In this document: one piece after another, positions 41,234-52,425 of the stretch
Position numbering within the stretch: the stretch's first letter is position 1
Layout of the letters: every line of letters begins with the position of its first letter
Source of the DNA: Hypholoma sublateritium FD-334 SS-4
Lineage: Eukaryota; Basidiomycota; Agaricomycetes; Agaricales; Strophariaceae
NCBI GenBank assembly: GCA_000827495.1
Contig: KN817564.1
Coordinates: 186,001-250,000 of the forward strand
Reading direction: 5' to 3'
DNA: 64,000 bases
Notes under the pieces: model-generated
What the model was told of the DNA's origin: nothing
The model's input: only the letters and a program-made list of their open reading frames with translations
The model's database searches: none
Program-made: the position numbers and the translations under genes

Positions 41234-41969
41234 ATGCATCGCGACGATGCAGGACATTGTATTTATACTGCCAGTGCATGCAGATTATCTTATTTTCGTA
41301 GTCATTTGTAAACCCCCTGATAATTCACCTACTACACATGGAATCACTTACACATCTGTTCATGAGGCTGTGGCCCATTTATAGGAAGATACGTTTATCG
41401 GAATATGGGGTTACAGTCACTAACCTGCCTGCTACATGCCAGTAGTGGCACGCAGTATTATGAGCGTTTGCCGTGGAGTCCCGAGTATAGCATCAATGTC
41501 ATTCCTACAAATGCTATAATTGTGACTACAGTTGTGTAGTTGAATGATGTAGTCTGTCGGCGACATGGATGCATCCTCAATACGTTTCACAGCTTATGGG
41601 GCCGGATCGAGGATGGACCCAGCCTAGGACGGGCTCGCAGCACTCTAGACCCGTGAGAGGGCAGGATGGATATAAACAGAGGTGGCCCAAGCTCGCCACC
41701 CGGGGCATTGTTTCCTTGGTTATTATGAAGTACTGAAAGAGCCAGAGCCGGCAGTTACCGCACGAGGCCTCTTGACAACAAGAATCAGTGATCAGAGCAC
41801 AAGTCAGCCTGTCTCCCCGCCATTATATATACAAAAGGTTCTTTCATTTTCGTTTTCTCTTGCTCGTGCCCGTCTGAGACTGCGTCTCTGTTCTCTCTTT
41901 ACCTTCTTCTTCGACCTTCCTTTTTAATACTTTTTTCTAACTCTTTCCAAAGCGTCAGGAACGCTCCCC
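41234..41969. promoter_or_regulatory. noxR: noxR promoter interval
   Basis: This is 736 bp without a gene. A TATA-like ttatatataca at 41823-41833 is followed by a long pyrimidine-rich stretch (41840-41950), typical of fungal core promoters, ending at ATG 41970. The left part is the flippase 3' region. Confidence 0.5.
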
Positions 41970-44065
41970 ATGTCCCTTAAAGCAGAACTCGAAACTTGGG
42001 CTGGAGCCCTTAAGGCTTACGATGAGGAAGACTTTGAGAAGGCATTAGATCTCTTCTCCGTGCGTCGCCGTTGTTCCTGAGTCTCTTCCAAGCTCATTTG
42101 CATCTAGCGCATTGCCGAATCATCGAAAATTCTTACAAATATGGGCTTGATCTACGCGACCCTAGGTGAACATGAAGCTGCAGTGGAGAAATTCATAGAA
42201 GCAACTGGCCTAGACCAGTACCTTGCCGTCGCGTGAGTATGCACAATAGTGGCAGGCGCTCGTCGATCCTGTCACCCGTGTTTTGCCCCTTCAACACCAC
42301 TAATTCCTTTGTCTTACTAGGTACTTCCAATGCGGCGTCTCCAATTTTCTACTCGCACGCTACGATCTCGCAACAAAGGACTTCGAAGAGGCTTTGCTAT
42401 ATCTGCGGGGTAATCAGGCCATGTACAATCTTCGATTTGTTTAATATGTAATAACTAATCAATGTTTCAGCAACTATGAACAACTGGGCCTCAAGTTCAA
42501 GCTGTTCTCGGCAGAAGTGCTATTCAACAAAGGCTTATCACAAATCTACATGGGTCGCGCGCAAGAGGGCCTGGCAGATATGGAAGAGGCAAGGAGAGAT
42601 AAGGCAACAGACGAGCATAATGTCATCGATGATGCTATTCAGGATCGTGGTGAAGGCTACACGGTGTTCAGTATTGTAAGTCTACTCGATTATTTGTGTC
42701 CTGGGCATGCATTAATTCTAAGAACTAGCCAGTTGGAGTACTGTATCGTCCACCTGACAAAAAGATCAAGAATTCAGTAACCCGGGATTATATGGGCAAG
42801 GCGGTATGGAATGCCAATCGCTCTCTCCTCCCCTCTCAGCTGATGCATATGTGTGTCCAGAAACTTGTCGCGTCTTCTGATGTCAGTGATGTTAGCACGG
42901 CATTCTCTGGCGTTACCCTCCTTAGCAAGGGAATATCGCCGGCTGGAGTCTTCCTGGATCGGCCTGATATAGATAACCCTTCCAACGGACTGCTCCGCAG
43001 TGCTACCGTGCCCCCAGTAATGCCTGCTATGAGTGAGTGTGGGTGCTGCCTCATCAAATCGGGTCTTACGTTCATGTATAGGGGTGGCAGAGGGGCCTCG
43101 GTCGGCTGGCGTTGAGCGCTCAAAGACTACGCCTATGGGCAATCCACCAGCAAGCGCACGAGAAGCTTCTAGCAATAACAGGTTTCCAGTTAACCCTGCT
43201 CCTGGCGTTGCTAGGAGTAACACGCAAATCACACCTGGTCGTGCTTCTGCAAATGCGTCCATCGGCGGCCCAGTCCGCGGATTAAGTCTGCGTAGACCCG
43301 GTGGATCGCCAGGCACTTCTATTCAGCCCGCTCCCCCTGCCAAAGGCAAGTTACTTTACGCGTTGATTAATTCCGAAATAATGAATATATTTAGACTCTC
43401 GCCTCACAGAATTCTATGACGACTATTTGGATTCCTATGGCCCAGAAGACTCCCCACCGGTCCCCGTGATAAGTGCAGCTCCAGCTTCCGATAGAGTAGG
43501 CGCATGGGCACGTTCGAATGCCAACCCCAATTATCCTCTTGCTGGCGTAGCTCGTAGCGGTTCGCGAAGTGCTCCAAACAGCCAATATGCACCAAGCTCG
43601 TACGGGGGCACTGGATCCATCAGGCGAAAGCTTACCCGGAGAAATACTAATCGCACTCCAAGCCGTATCCAAAGCACCTACGAAGAAGAGGAAGAAGGAT
43701 ACGTTAGCGGAGAGTATGAGGACGGGCCTTACGAACTGACTCTGATTCGGATAAAGGTCAGTAGCTATATTGATCCATCCTTACACCAAAGTGCTGAAAT
43801 GTGTCTATCATTCCAGATCCATTACAACGATGATATTCGTGGCATGACTCTATCTCCTGATACACCTTTTGCAGAGTTTATGGACAAGGTTGCTGCTAAA
43901 TTCAAGAAGCAAAGCAACCGCCTTTCTCTGAGATTCAGGGATGAAGACGGAGGAATGGTTACACTCCAAGACGACTCCGATTTTGAACTTGCCATAGAAA
44001 CGGCACGCGAGAGCTCTAAGGGTAAATCGGAGGGCAAGCTGGAGATTTGGTTGCAAGATGTCTAA
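41970..44065 (+). CDS. noxR: NADPH oxidase regulator NoxR (p67phox-like)
   Basis: This is the cytosolic activator of fungal NADPH oxidases, working with Rac. It has N-terminal TPRs: WAGALKAYDEEDFEKALDLF, SSKILTNMGLIYATLGEHEA and YFQCGVSNFLLARYDLATKD. Next come KLFSAEVLFNKGLSQIYMGR and the activation-domain block GEGYTVFSIPVGVLYRPPDK. A Ser/Pro-rich disordered middle follows, then a C-terminal PB1 domain with ELTLIRIKIHYNDDIRGMTL and the acidic RFRDEDGGMVTLQDDSDFEL. There are about nine exons starting at 41970; junctions checked (RIAESS, VAYFQC, INYEQL) keep phase. No SH3 domain is present, as usual for fungal NoxR. No Nox gene is in the window. Confidence 0.92.
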
Positions 44066-44392
44066 AATACTTCCCGTTCAGTATACACCGCCTTTGTCAT
44101 TTATCTTTCCTTTGATCTGACCTATATTATTAGCGTAGTTTCTGCCCTCTCCCCAGTCTTTTCTTCGATATTCTGTTTTTTATCTACTCCCCATATGTTG
44201 TACATATGTAAATACGCAATGCAATTCGGATGAGCACACCCGAGCTCAGGTTCCCCTGAGGCATAAGTAGATCTGACTAAGCAACTATTCGGGTGAACTT
44301 TTCTCGGTCTTGCTTCAAGTTTACCTTCAAGTTCCGCAGACGAGACGGTCTCATCGTGAGCCTCTCTTTCCGTCCTTCTTTCTTGGTTTATC

Positions 44393-45930
44393 ATGGGACT
44401 TTCTGGACGAAAGGTGAAGCAGCGCATCTCCGCAGATCCCCGCAACTTGTCATGGGCGGATGGTGCGTCTAGGAATGGGCATGAAATATCTGCTTCCGTC
44501 GTTTTCTCATAGTTTTTCCCTGTGCGTTAGATGCTGCTAGATTCGGCTCGAATTACCTTTCGAAGTTCGGATGGGACGCCTCGAAGGGACTCGGGGCGAG
44601 TGGCGACGGCATGAAGTCGCATATCAAGGTCTCGCATAAGCTCGACATGTTGGGCATCGGTGCTGCGCAAATGAAGGACCCCAATGGCATCGCCTGGAAG
44701 CAGAACACCGATTTCGAGAACCTCCTGCGTCGCCTGAACGAGAACTTGCCAGCGCAGGACGCGGCGCAAGACGGACCGTCTGAGGACAAGTCGGACCCTG
44801 AGGACGGCGAGAAAAAGAAGAAAAAGAGGAAGCACAAGGACGAAGACGAGGAAGACAGGGCGGAGAGGAAGAGGAAGAAGAAGGAGTCGAAAGAAAAGCA
44901 GGCCGCTGATGCGAAACCACAGCTAGCCTTGGTGCAACTGAGGGAGGTCGTCGAGACCAAAACTCTCTCGATCGAAATGCAGAAGGTGGTCGCACTCCCT
45001 CGGCACAGAGCGTACGTCGCATCCTCTCTCTGGTGCGCGCAGCGCTAACTAAGCCTGTATAGTCATCGCGCGCGTGCGATAGCGGCAAAGAACATCGCGT
45101 CGAAGTCGTCCGCGCACATCTCGGAGATTCTGGGAGTTGCGCCCGACCCGCGGACGACCGCTCTGGGCGCAACGGTACAGGGCAAGCTCACCTCAGTCAC
45201 CGAGACCGATGCGTTGGGTATGGACAAGATCACCACGTCCACCAAAAGCCTCGCGGACTATTTCAAAGAAAAGCTGATTGCACGCAACGGAGGCGTGAGC
45301 TCTGGGACTGCTACGCCCGCCTCAACCGCCACCACTACCGACGAGGATGCGTATGAACGCCCGCGGACGGGCATTGGCGCCTCGCGCATGCGCTTGGAAA
45401 TCCAAACGGAAGAGAGGATCGAAGAGGAAACTCAGCGAGTCGGACTCTCGAAATTCTCCTCGCTTATGTCTTCATCCTTCCTTGCTGCTACGTCGTCTAT
45501 GCCAGTTTTTATTCCCAAAGTGGAAGAAACCGAGGATACTACTGATGAAGCAGTAACCTCTATCTCAGAGGTGGGATCCAATTCAGAAATTAAGAAGGAG
45601 CACAAAAAGGACAAAAAGAGAGATAAAAAGAGTAGAAAGAGTCACGAGGAGAAAAATGTGGTGGAAGAATCAGAGAAAAAGAAACTCAAGAAGGACAAAA
45701 AAGGTAAGGGAAAGGCAACTGGGGAGGAGGATGAACCGTCCGTTGGAAGTGGGGAGGATGAACTGGCCAAGAAGGAGAAGAAGAAATGTACCGTTAGTAT
45801 GGACACGACAGAAGATGACGCCGAAAAGTCATCGCGAAAGAAGGAAAAAAGAAAGCACAAATCGGAGTTAAACACAAATGAGGCTGGGAAGTCAAAAAAG
45901 GAGAAGAAAAAGTGCCGGACAGACTTGTAG
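44393..45930 (+). CDS. PXR1: G-patch protein PXR1 (PinX1/Gno1)
   Basis: This nucleolar G-patch cofactor acts in rRNA/snoRNA processing through the helicase Prp43 and relates to the telomerase inhibitor PinX1. It starts MGLSGRKVKQRISADPRNLS. The G-patch reads FGSNYLSKFGWDASKGLGA, then HIKVSHKLDMLGIGA and WKQNTDFENLL. Exons are 44393-44462, 44531-45011 and 45063-45930, giving 472 residues; phases agree. Two Lys/Glu-rich stretches (about residues 135-170 and the last 110 residues) are low-complexity, typical of Pxr1 KKE tails. The start is fixed by the invariant MGLSGRK. Confidence 0.92.
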
Positions 45931-46076
45931 AATACATGACCTCATCTGACGATCTCATACATACCCTGCATTAGAAGGCATTTTCCTTTTGGCGTTGGTT
46001 CCAATGAAAGGATTTAAGATTTGTCAGTTATGTATGGTTCAGTTATGGTTATAGGGGGTATTGTATGGAAGTGGTA

Positions 46077-47613
46077 TTAATCTACAATTAATCCGTTTGA
46101 TTTAATATGAATATCTGTGTCTAAGGGTGCATTGTACTCATGCAATACATCCAGGACCTTGGGTATCACATCCTTGTCGACGTCCTTTCCCCACAGGATA
46201 TCCAGATGCTCGTACGTATTCAACGCCTTAGACACAGTGTGCGGTGGGAGCTGTGCAAGCATAGTGTCGATGTGCACGAGGCTATCGCAGTCTCCGTAGA
46301 GAAGGAAGATGGGAGTAACAATATTACGCGTTGGAAAACGCGCAGGTCTGTAAGAGCTAATAGTAGTCCGGACAACGGGGGATAACACATCGTCGTCGTA
46401 CATCTGGAATGCGGCATTGCGCATGATTTGGAACCAATGCACGACCGACTTGACGGAGGCAAATGAGTACAGATGGGCATATGCCGCAATCTTCTGCTCC
46501 TGGCTAATGTTGTCACTGCGCCAATTGAAGAGCCAGTTGAGAGACCGGTCGATCAGGCTTGCGAAAATGGGGGGATATAAGATGGACTGCCACATCGTTG
46601 CAGACGACAAGATGGATTTGCGACCGAAGAAAAGGAACAAGAGAGTTGGACTGTCAAGCAATTAGTGGATACATATATACAAAGTGGCGTACTATACTTA
46701 CGAAGCCTTCATGAGGCCATCCACAATTGGGGCGGCAAGTCCTGGAGGGCTCATTGCTGGTGCGAGGGCAATGAAGATGTTAACTTTGTCATTAAGGCTA
46801 GGATGTATGCTAAGAGCGGCAAAGGCTTGAGCGGTGCCTTGACTAAAACCTATGTAGCTTAATTTATCTGCCTTGGTAACGTCGAGGATATGATTGATAG
46901 AGTCGGGGATATCGTGCCATGCGAAATCATCCATACTATATGGAAACTTTGAATTATCATTTAAACTGACAGTAGCAAATTATGCTCACCTGAAGTCCCA
47001 AAACTTAGGTGAATTCGGACCATGATGGATAGATTTTTTGGAATATTTGTTTCCTCTACGCAAAAGTCTTGTTATAGAGCGACCAGCAGAAAGATAATCG
47101 TAAGCACCTGTTGTTACCGAGCCAGACGTCATACCCTTGTTCTGCTAGAACAAATGGTAAAGCTCGGCGAGCATCGGTCAAGCACACCCAGACCTCACTG
47201 TTCATCAACAGCCCGTGATGAAGATAGACAACAGGTTTCCCAGTGCTGTGGCCGGGGTGTAGCTTCTTCTCGCCCACTTTAGAAGGGAGCCTGTGCAACC
47301 CAAGGAGGTAGCCGTCCTTGGTCAATACGACATGTTCTTCGTGGGTGTAGCCATAGAGGCTGCATAGCTCGCCAAAATCTCTAGCTTCGAGTACGCGTTC
47401 TCCAGCCTTCCTCTCTTCCGAGTGAGCTTTAGCTGGGGGCGAGATCCGGTTGAAAAGAACACGCGAGCGGCGGTAGAACCAATTGATTACTGGCTTGGGT
47501 AGGAACAAGATAATGATATGAAGGAGGGACTCGAATGCGAGAAAAAGAAATCCGAAAATGAGAGTTGCGTAGTCTCTGACCGAAAGCCGCCCGAGGAAAG
47601 GGAGGCTGGGCAT
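46077..47613 (-). CDS. Acid-lipase-type sterol esterase / triacylglycerol lipase (TGL1/YEH like)
   Basis: This membrane-anchored alpha/beta hydrolase resembles yeast Tgl1/Yeh steryl-ester hydrolases. An N-terminal hydrophobic stretch (YATLIFGFLFLAFESLLHII) anchors it. Then come CSLYGYTHEEHVVLTKDGYL, PVVYLHHGLLMNSEVWV, YDVWLGNNRGNKYS, the nucleophile in SYIGFSQGTAQAF, the Asp in LLYGDCDSLV and the His in YEHLDILWGKD. The triad is complete. There are four exons: 47613-47110 or so, a short one with KYSKKSIHHGPNSPKFWDF, one ending in DGLMKAS, and the last down to 46077. It is divergent from the next gene with only 102 bp between ATGs; a TATA-like ttatatacataa (47661-47672) lies in that gap. Confidence 0.9.
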
Positions 47614-47715
47614 GGTTAGGATGAGAGTATGAGGAGAGTAGCATGAGCTTGTGATTCCGCGTTATATACATAAACCCTGATATGTGGTTAGGCTCCATCT
47701 TGTTCCAAACCAACC

Positions 47716-49128
47716 ATGTACAACTTTCGGCGCGGTGCGTTTATCGCTCTATCGCTCTACTTCCTTATACGTATACGTATGTCTATCAGGACCAATTCTG
47801 AGCGGTTCAAGGAGACGGTCGACTCCATTCTCGACAGGAAGGTTTCCGATTTTCTACCTAGGATCCATACGGCTCCTGGAGACGATCTGCAGAGAATTCT
47901 TGATTTGCAGCTGTACCTATCCTGCTTAATCAAGAATGGCAAATGGACAATTGATTCCCAACTGTGGCCTTCTTTTTCATTGGCTAAAGCTTGTTCACAC
48001 TCGAACGTGCATTCCAGATTTAGCGACCTCGCCAGTACTGCAGACCTCTGTTACTTTCTTTCGGGGAAGAAAATCCTTTTCATCGGCCCAGAGACAACGT
48101 ATTACCTGCATTCTCTATGGCTAGCCTCTTTGGAAACCTACGAACGGCGCTCGCATACTTGCTTGGGTCACGAATTCTGTACATTCCACCATATATGTCG
48201 GCTATCTACTGTCAGCGGTGAACTCCCTCTAGAAGGCCTTACAGACGGAAGAAAGAAGAAGATGCCAAGTAACAATATGCTCATGACGCTGAAGTCCTCT
48301 CTTTTTCAATACACATTTTCAACGACACTTGATGCTTCAGAAAACAACCATGATAGGCTTTATACTAAACCTGTCGTCGACGAACAGACTGCGATCCGTG
48401 TTCCAAACACCTATTGGCTCAGACGTGCGCGTAAAGCTGATGTTATCGTCATCAATCGTGGTCCGGTACCATCTCCCGCGACAACTTACGCATTTTCAAG
48501 CGAGAAATCTGGAAACTGGACATTCACTAGAAATATATGCGCGCAGAATAACCATCTTGGTTCGTCACCCTGCAATGCTACGCTGGAGACCCTCCTCGTC
48601 AATGCTGCTTTGCATGTCACTGTCAACTATTACTTGCCCTCTCTCTTTCAATCACTTCAAATCATCTCACAAGACATCGAAATAGCTCGGTCGTCCCTCG
48701 TTTGGCAAAGTAGCTGGTATATACAACCAATATGTTCACTGGCTTTATTACCCAATTCCGTCTCGCTGCTAGAAGACACATGGTCTACGGAGAACGTCGG
48801 TCTAGTTGATCCCTGGACGTTTTATTACAATTCTCAAGGTGAGATTCCTATTCCAAGTTAAATATCCCTCTAATCCCAGCGGTTGAATCCCACAGTATAT
48901 ATGCACGACCGCCTTTTACCCAAGATCTTGCCCCACTTCAACATCACATACATTCCGTTGACTATGCCAACTTATTTGAGGCCTCAATTACGACTTCCGC
49001 AGAAGGAGTGGGATATTTCAGCAGCACACCCGAAAGATTGTTTGAGGCAGCCGTGGCCGACGTTTGGAGCATATTCTCTGGAGATGGTCTTTTTCAGCGC
49101 ATTGAAAAGGATCTTGCGGTCAGACTGA
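47716..49128 (+). CDS. PC-esterase-like membrane-anchored protein with altered GDS motif
   Basis: The product starts MYNFRRGAFIALSLYFLIRI, a type-II signal anchor. The core GKKILFIGPETTYYLHSLWL resembles the first block of the PC-esterase/TBL (sugar O-acetyltransferase/esterase) family, but GPE replaces the usual GDS. Further family-like pieces are LGHEFCTFHHICR, ADVIVINRGPVP and the final HPKDCLRQPWPTFGAYSLEM, where the usual D-C-x-H has Arg. Exon 1 runs to about 48839 (CAAG) and exon 2 from 48895 to the stop at 49128, phase kept. It has about 450 residues with several N-glycosylation sites (NWT, NAT, NIT), fitting a Golgi or secreted lumenal domain. Family assignment is moderate; activity is doubtful if the motif change is real. 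Confidence 0.6.
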
Positions 49129-49142
49129 ACTTGACCGCGGCA

Positions 49143-49817
49143 TTATTTCTTCTTGGTTTTAAGTTTTGTGGACGGCGCGGCGGTGTCGGTGCACTTCGGC
49201 TTGACGAAGCCTCCGTTATTCAAAGCCTCTTTAGCGACACTCGAGATTATTTTCCATCTGCCTGAACCTAGTGGTACACCACCATACCATCTCGATACCA
49301 CCACGACTACATTTTGGCATTCAAGCGCACCCAACAGGCGCGATAAACGTTCTCCGCTGCCCCTCTCCCCGCCGTCGTGTTGTCCCAGAATCTTGTTTGA
49401 TGAGATCTTAGGACTAGGAATGACCCGATATGCATACATACAATGCGTGGCTCGCTTCAGGACGGGTAGGCCATTCAGGCGGTCAATAAAGTTGGAGAGG
49501 TCCGCGGGGCTGGAAAGGGCGGATGCATGCGCTAAAAACACGGACTTGCGCTCCCTGACCCGGTCCGATGAAAATATTGGATATTTCCAGCCATCTGCGC
49601 GAAGACGTCCATTGGCTTGATAACTGAAAGCTCCAACAAGCCCAAAACAAGACTCACCAATGAGTATAGATTGGGCATCACGGGCAGTTGTGTGTTTGCC
49701 AGCTGTCACCGTCGCAGAAGAGGCCGGAAACGTCAGGCGGCGCGTGTTCCGGGGGTGCCATTGCACAGAAGGGTTGCGGGATAACTGGCTTGAGAATAGA
49801 TAGCGCATACTGGGCAA
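49143..49817 (-). CDS. IMPACT/YIH1-type (UPF0029) protein
   Basis: The product has an Impact N-terminal (UPF0029) fold: SDRVRERKSVFLAHASALSS, RATHCMYAYRV, GGERGSGERLSRLL and VVVVVSRWYGGVPLGSGRWK. IMPACT proteins temper Gcn2 signalling when joined to an RWD domain; this one lacks RWD and is nearer the short YigZ-like form, so its role is open. The frame is continuous for 224 residues, but 49662-49621 looks like a 42-bp in-frame intron (gtgagt...tcaag), giving 210 residues. The N-terminus may carry a mitochondrial-type presequence (MRYLFSSQLSRNPS). The stop lies only 14 bp from the convergent stop of the PC-esterase-like gene. Confidence 0.85.
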   Translation of the reverse strand: MPSMRYLFSSQLSRNPSVQWHPRNTRRLTFPASSATVTAGKHTTARDAQSILIGESCFGLVGAFSYQANGRLRADGWKYPIFSSDRVRERKSVFLAHASALSSPADLSNFIDRLNGLPVLKRATHCMYAYRVIPSPKISSNKILGQHDGGERGSGERLSRLLGALECQNVVVVVSRWYGGVPLGSGRWKIISSVAKEALNNGGFVKPKCTDTAAPSTKLKTKKK

Positions 49818-50258
49818 GAAACGATGTAGATAATCAATTATGAGCTGCCACCCGCCGGGTTACTCCGCAGCACTCCGCGTTGGACAGACTGAGGCGGCGC
49901 GAGGTGTCGTATATCTGCCAGCAGCTTGCGAGGAAAGATGCCATGCGGCTCTTATCCAAGAAGCGCAAAGAGCCGCGGTGAAGGTCGTGTCTAACAAAAG
50001 ACGCGCTCGAAGAGGGAGGTGCACGTTGTTGCGAAGCGTTCCGCCGGTCATGCCGATGATCATATGCCTCTTCCCCAACCACAAACTTGAGACTCTGCTC
50101 AAATCATGACCGAAGTCTAGAATAAGATCTCCCTTCGGCTGTCTGAGTCAGGGTATTCGCCGACAACAAGGCGTACTATAACGTAGCCCAGCCTACTATG
50201 TGGCAGGGTTTCAGAACTTCCCTCCAACAACTCTACAAGGCAGCTGCAATCCAGGACT
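49818..50258. promoter_or_regulatory. Divergent promoter interval
   Basis: This 441-bp spacer lies between divergent starts at 49817 (minus) and 50259 (plus). Short overlapping frames (49834-50109) have no domain. I see no clear TATA box. Confidence 0.35.
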
Positions 50259-51642
50259 ATGCGTTCGTACTTCAGTCCATGAAAGCTCCTGTCCATTGAC
50301 GTTGCGGCGTGCGACAGGTCTAATCATTCGTGAGGATCCCAAGACAGTCGGCGACTACATCGCAAACTACATCTGCAGGAGGTCTGTTCGTGTCGCACAA
50401 TATGACAATCTAGTGGCACGCACTGACTGTCGGTAATTCCAAGAATCAATGACTTTGCCCCCACACCGTCTAGGCCTTTTGTTCTAGGGCTTCCAACCGG
50501 CTCTTCTCCAATACCAACTTACAAAGCTCTTATAGCTATGATCAAAGAAAAAAAATTATCGTAAGCACAACAACAGGATAAATACTTGACTTCACTAACA
50601 TGGTGTTGGGTTTCCTCAGGTTCCAGAATGTTGTAACTTTCAATATGGACGAATATGTAGGACTCCCGCGCGATCACTCCGAATCCTATCACACCTTCAT
50701 GTTCCGCGAATTCTTCTCACATAGTACGCGCTCTTCCTTCTGATTCATGGAAAACGGTTATCAATATCTGTATTTCAAGTCGATATTCCCCCTTCTCAGG
50801 TCAATATTCTGGATGGAAATGCCGAGGATTTGATTGCGGAATGCAATAACTATGAGCAACGTATCAAGGAATTTGGTGGCATCGAGCTGTTCTTAGGTGG
50901 AATTGGCGAAGACGGACACATAGCATTCAATGTATGTCAATCCCGAAAGATACTTTTTCTTTCTCTAAATTATACTCATTGTTTATAACCCTTAGGAGCC
51001 TGGTCAGTCTTGTCTATCCAACCCGGTAATTCTGGACATTCACTCATAGATGCAATCAGGATCGTCGCTTGCATCTCGAACTAGAATCAAGACACTCGCG
51101 TACGATACCATCCTTGCCAACGCGCGTTTCTTCAATAACGACATATCCGCCGTCCCTCGTATGGCCCTGACCGTGGGTGTGGCCACTGTTCTCGACGCGC
51201 GAGAAGTCGTTGTTGTTGTCACTGGCCAAAGGAAGGCCCTTGCGCTGAGTAAAGCTATCGGTAAATACGCGCTTTACTATCGGCAGAACACCAGTCGCTG
51301 ACAAAATTACTCTATCAGAGGAGGGAGTGAACCATCTGGTCAGCCTTTTGTGAGCTAGGCATCTTCCAACACTGATATTATTGCTCGGACACGTAGTGGA
51401 CACTTTCCGCCCTTCAGATGCACCCTTGGGCTCTCATAGTAGCGGACGAAGATGCGACTGCAGGTGAGGCTAAATGACCTTTCACTTGCGCGCACATATT
51501 AATGCTGTAAGAAGAGCTCCATGTCAAGACAGTTAAATACTTCAAGTCGATCGAGCGCGTCCAGGATGAAGTTGAACGTACCCAAGCTGAACTGAAGGCA
51601 CGAGGAAAGAAAGCCGAGGAGCAAGTCGCCAGTGTAAATTAG
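50259..51642 (+). CDS. NAG1: Glucosamine-6-phosphate deaminase (NagB type)
   Basis: This enzyme converts glucosamine-6-phosphate to fructose-6-phosphate and ammonia in chitin/GlcNAc catabolism. The rebuilt protein starts M-R-L-I-I-R-E-D-P. The ATG exon has only four coding bases (50259-50262) before a 55-bp intron; exon 2 starts at 50318. Family blocks: [39 protein letters not shown], catalytic-region [20 protein letters not shown] and [20 protein letters not shown]. Exon 50996-51002 is a 7-nt micro-exon (GAGCCTG) that supplies E-P and part of G in the invariant FNEPGSS. The C-terminus has [17 protein letters not shown] and a basic tail. About nine exons; all checked phases agree. Confidence 0.92.
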
Positions 51643-52425
51643 AAACATTGTCGCGTTTGCAGCCCCCCCATCAAATACTTCGATTCCACATATCTTACCC
51701 TGTGTCGCCCAAATTGCATTACGATCTCCAACAACTTAAACTAAGGCGCTATACCTTTCGTGAGATCGACGGATGCTGAATCTAAGTAGTGCGCTAATCT
51801 CACTAGACAACCTTTCCCCCGCTTGTGATCTACGCACTCTGATCTTGAATTGCGCTGGACGATACGTTGCAAGCTTAGTGGTAATTTCTTCCAACTCTCT
51901 CACTTCATTTTGCTCTCATAGATTATAGGTATGACTTGTTATTGGTTTCCGTTCTTGCCTGCTTTAGCGTTGGCAAAGCGAGAGATGAATTTGGGAACGA
52001 AATCGAGTTGAACAACGAATACGAGACCACAGGTTTTCTCATGTATGTTGATTCACAGCTCATACTAAGTTTCCGGTTTACTATATATTAAAGGCACAGA
52101 AAAGAATAGAAGTGCGTCATTTTACAAAGAGCTCATAACGGTGAAGAGATTCAAGCTTTGAGAAAGTGCATTAAGCGCCAGCTCTGATGTCAGATGTGCT
52201 ATAAATATACGCCTGAATTCGGAAGCGAGCTACGATAGTCACCTGATCGTTTTGAAAAGTACTTGCCAAGAAATAAATATCTTTGCTCATGGTCACTCTA
52301 CGCTCCCTTCTTATATTTTATCTGTCATCATACAATCAAGTTTTTGTTGCCGCATAATATGCTTTCATGCTGTCAATTAGCATCTTCTGTATCCAAGGTG
52401 GCTTGCATATGTAAGGACTAGTGAA
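51643..52425. other. Interval without a supported gene
   Basis: AT-rich, about 780 bp. Intron-like pyrimidine tracts ending in tag near 51920 and 51965 are present but do not border any recognisable coding block. It probably holds the 3' region of the deaminase gene and the promoter of the next gene. Confidence 0.4.
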
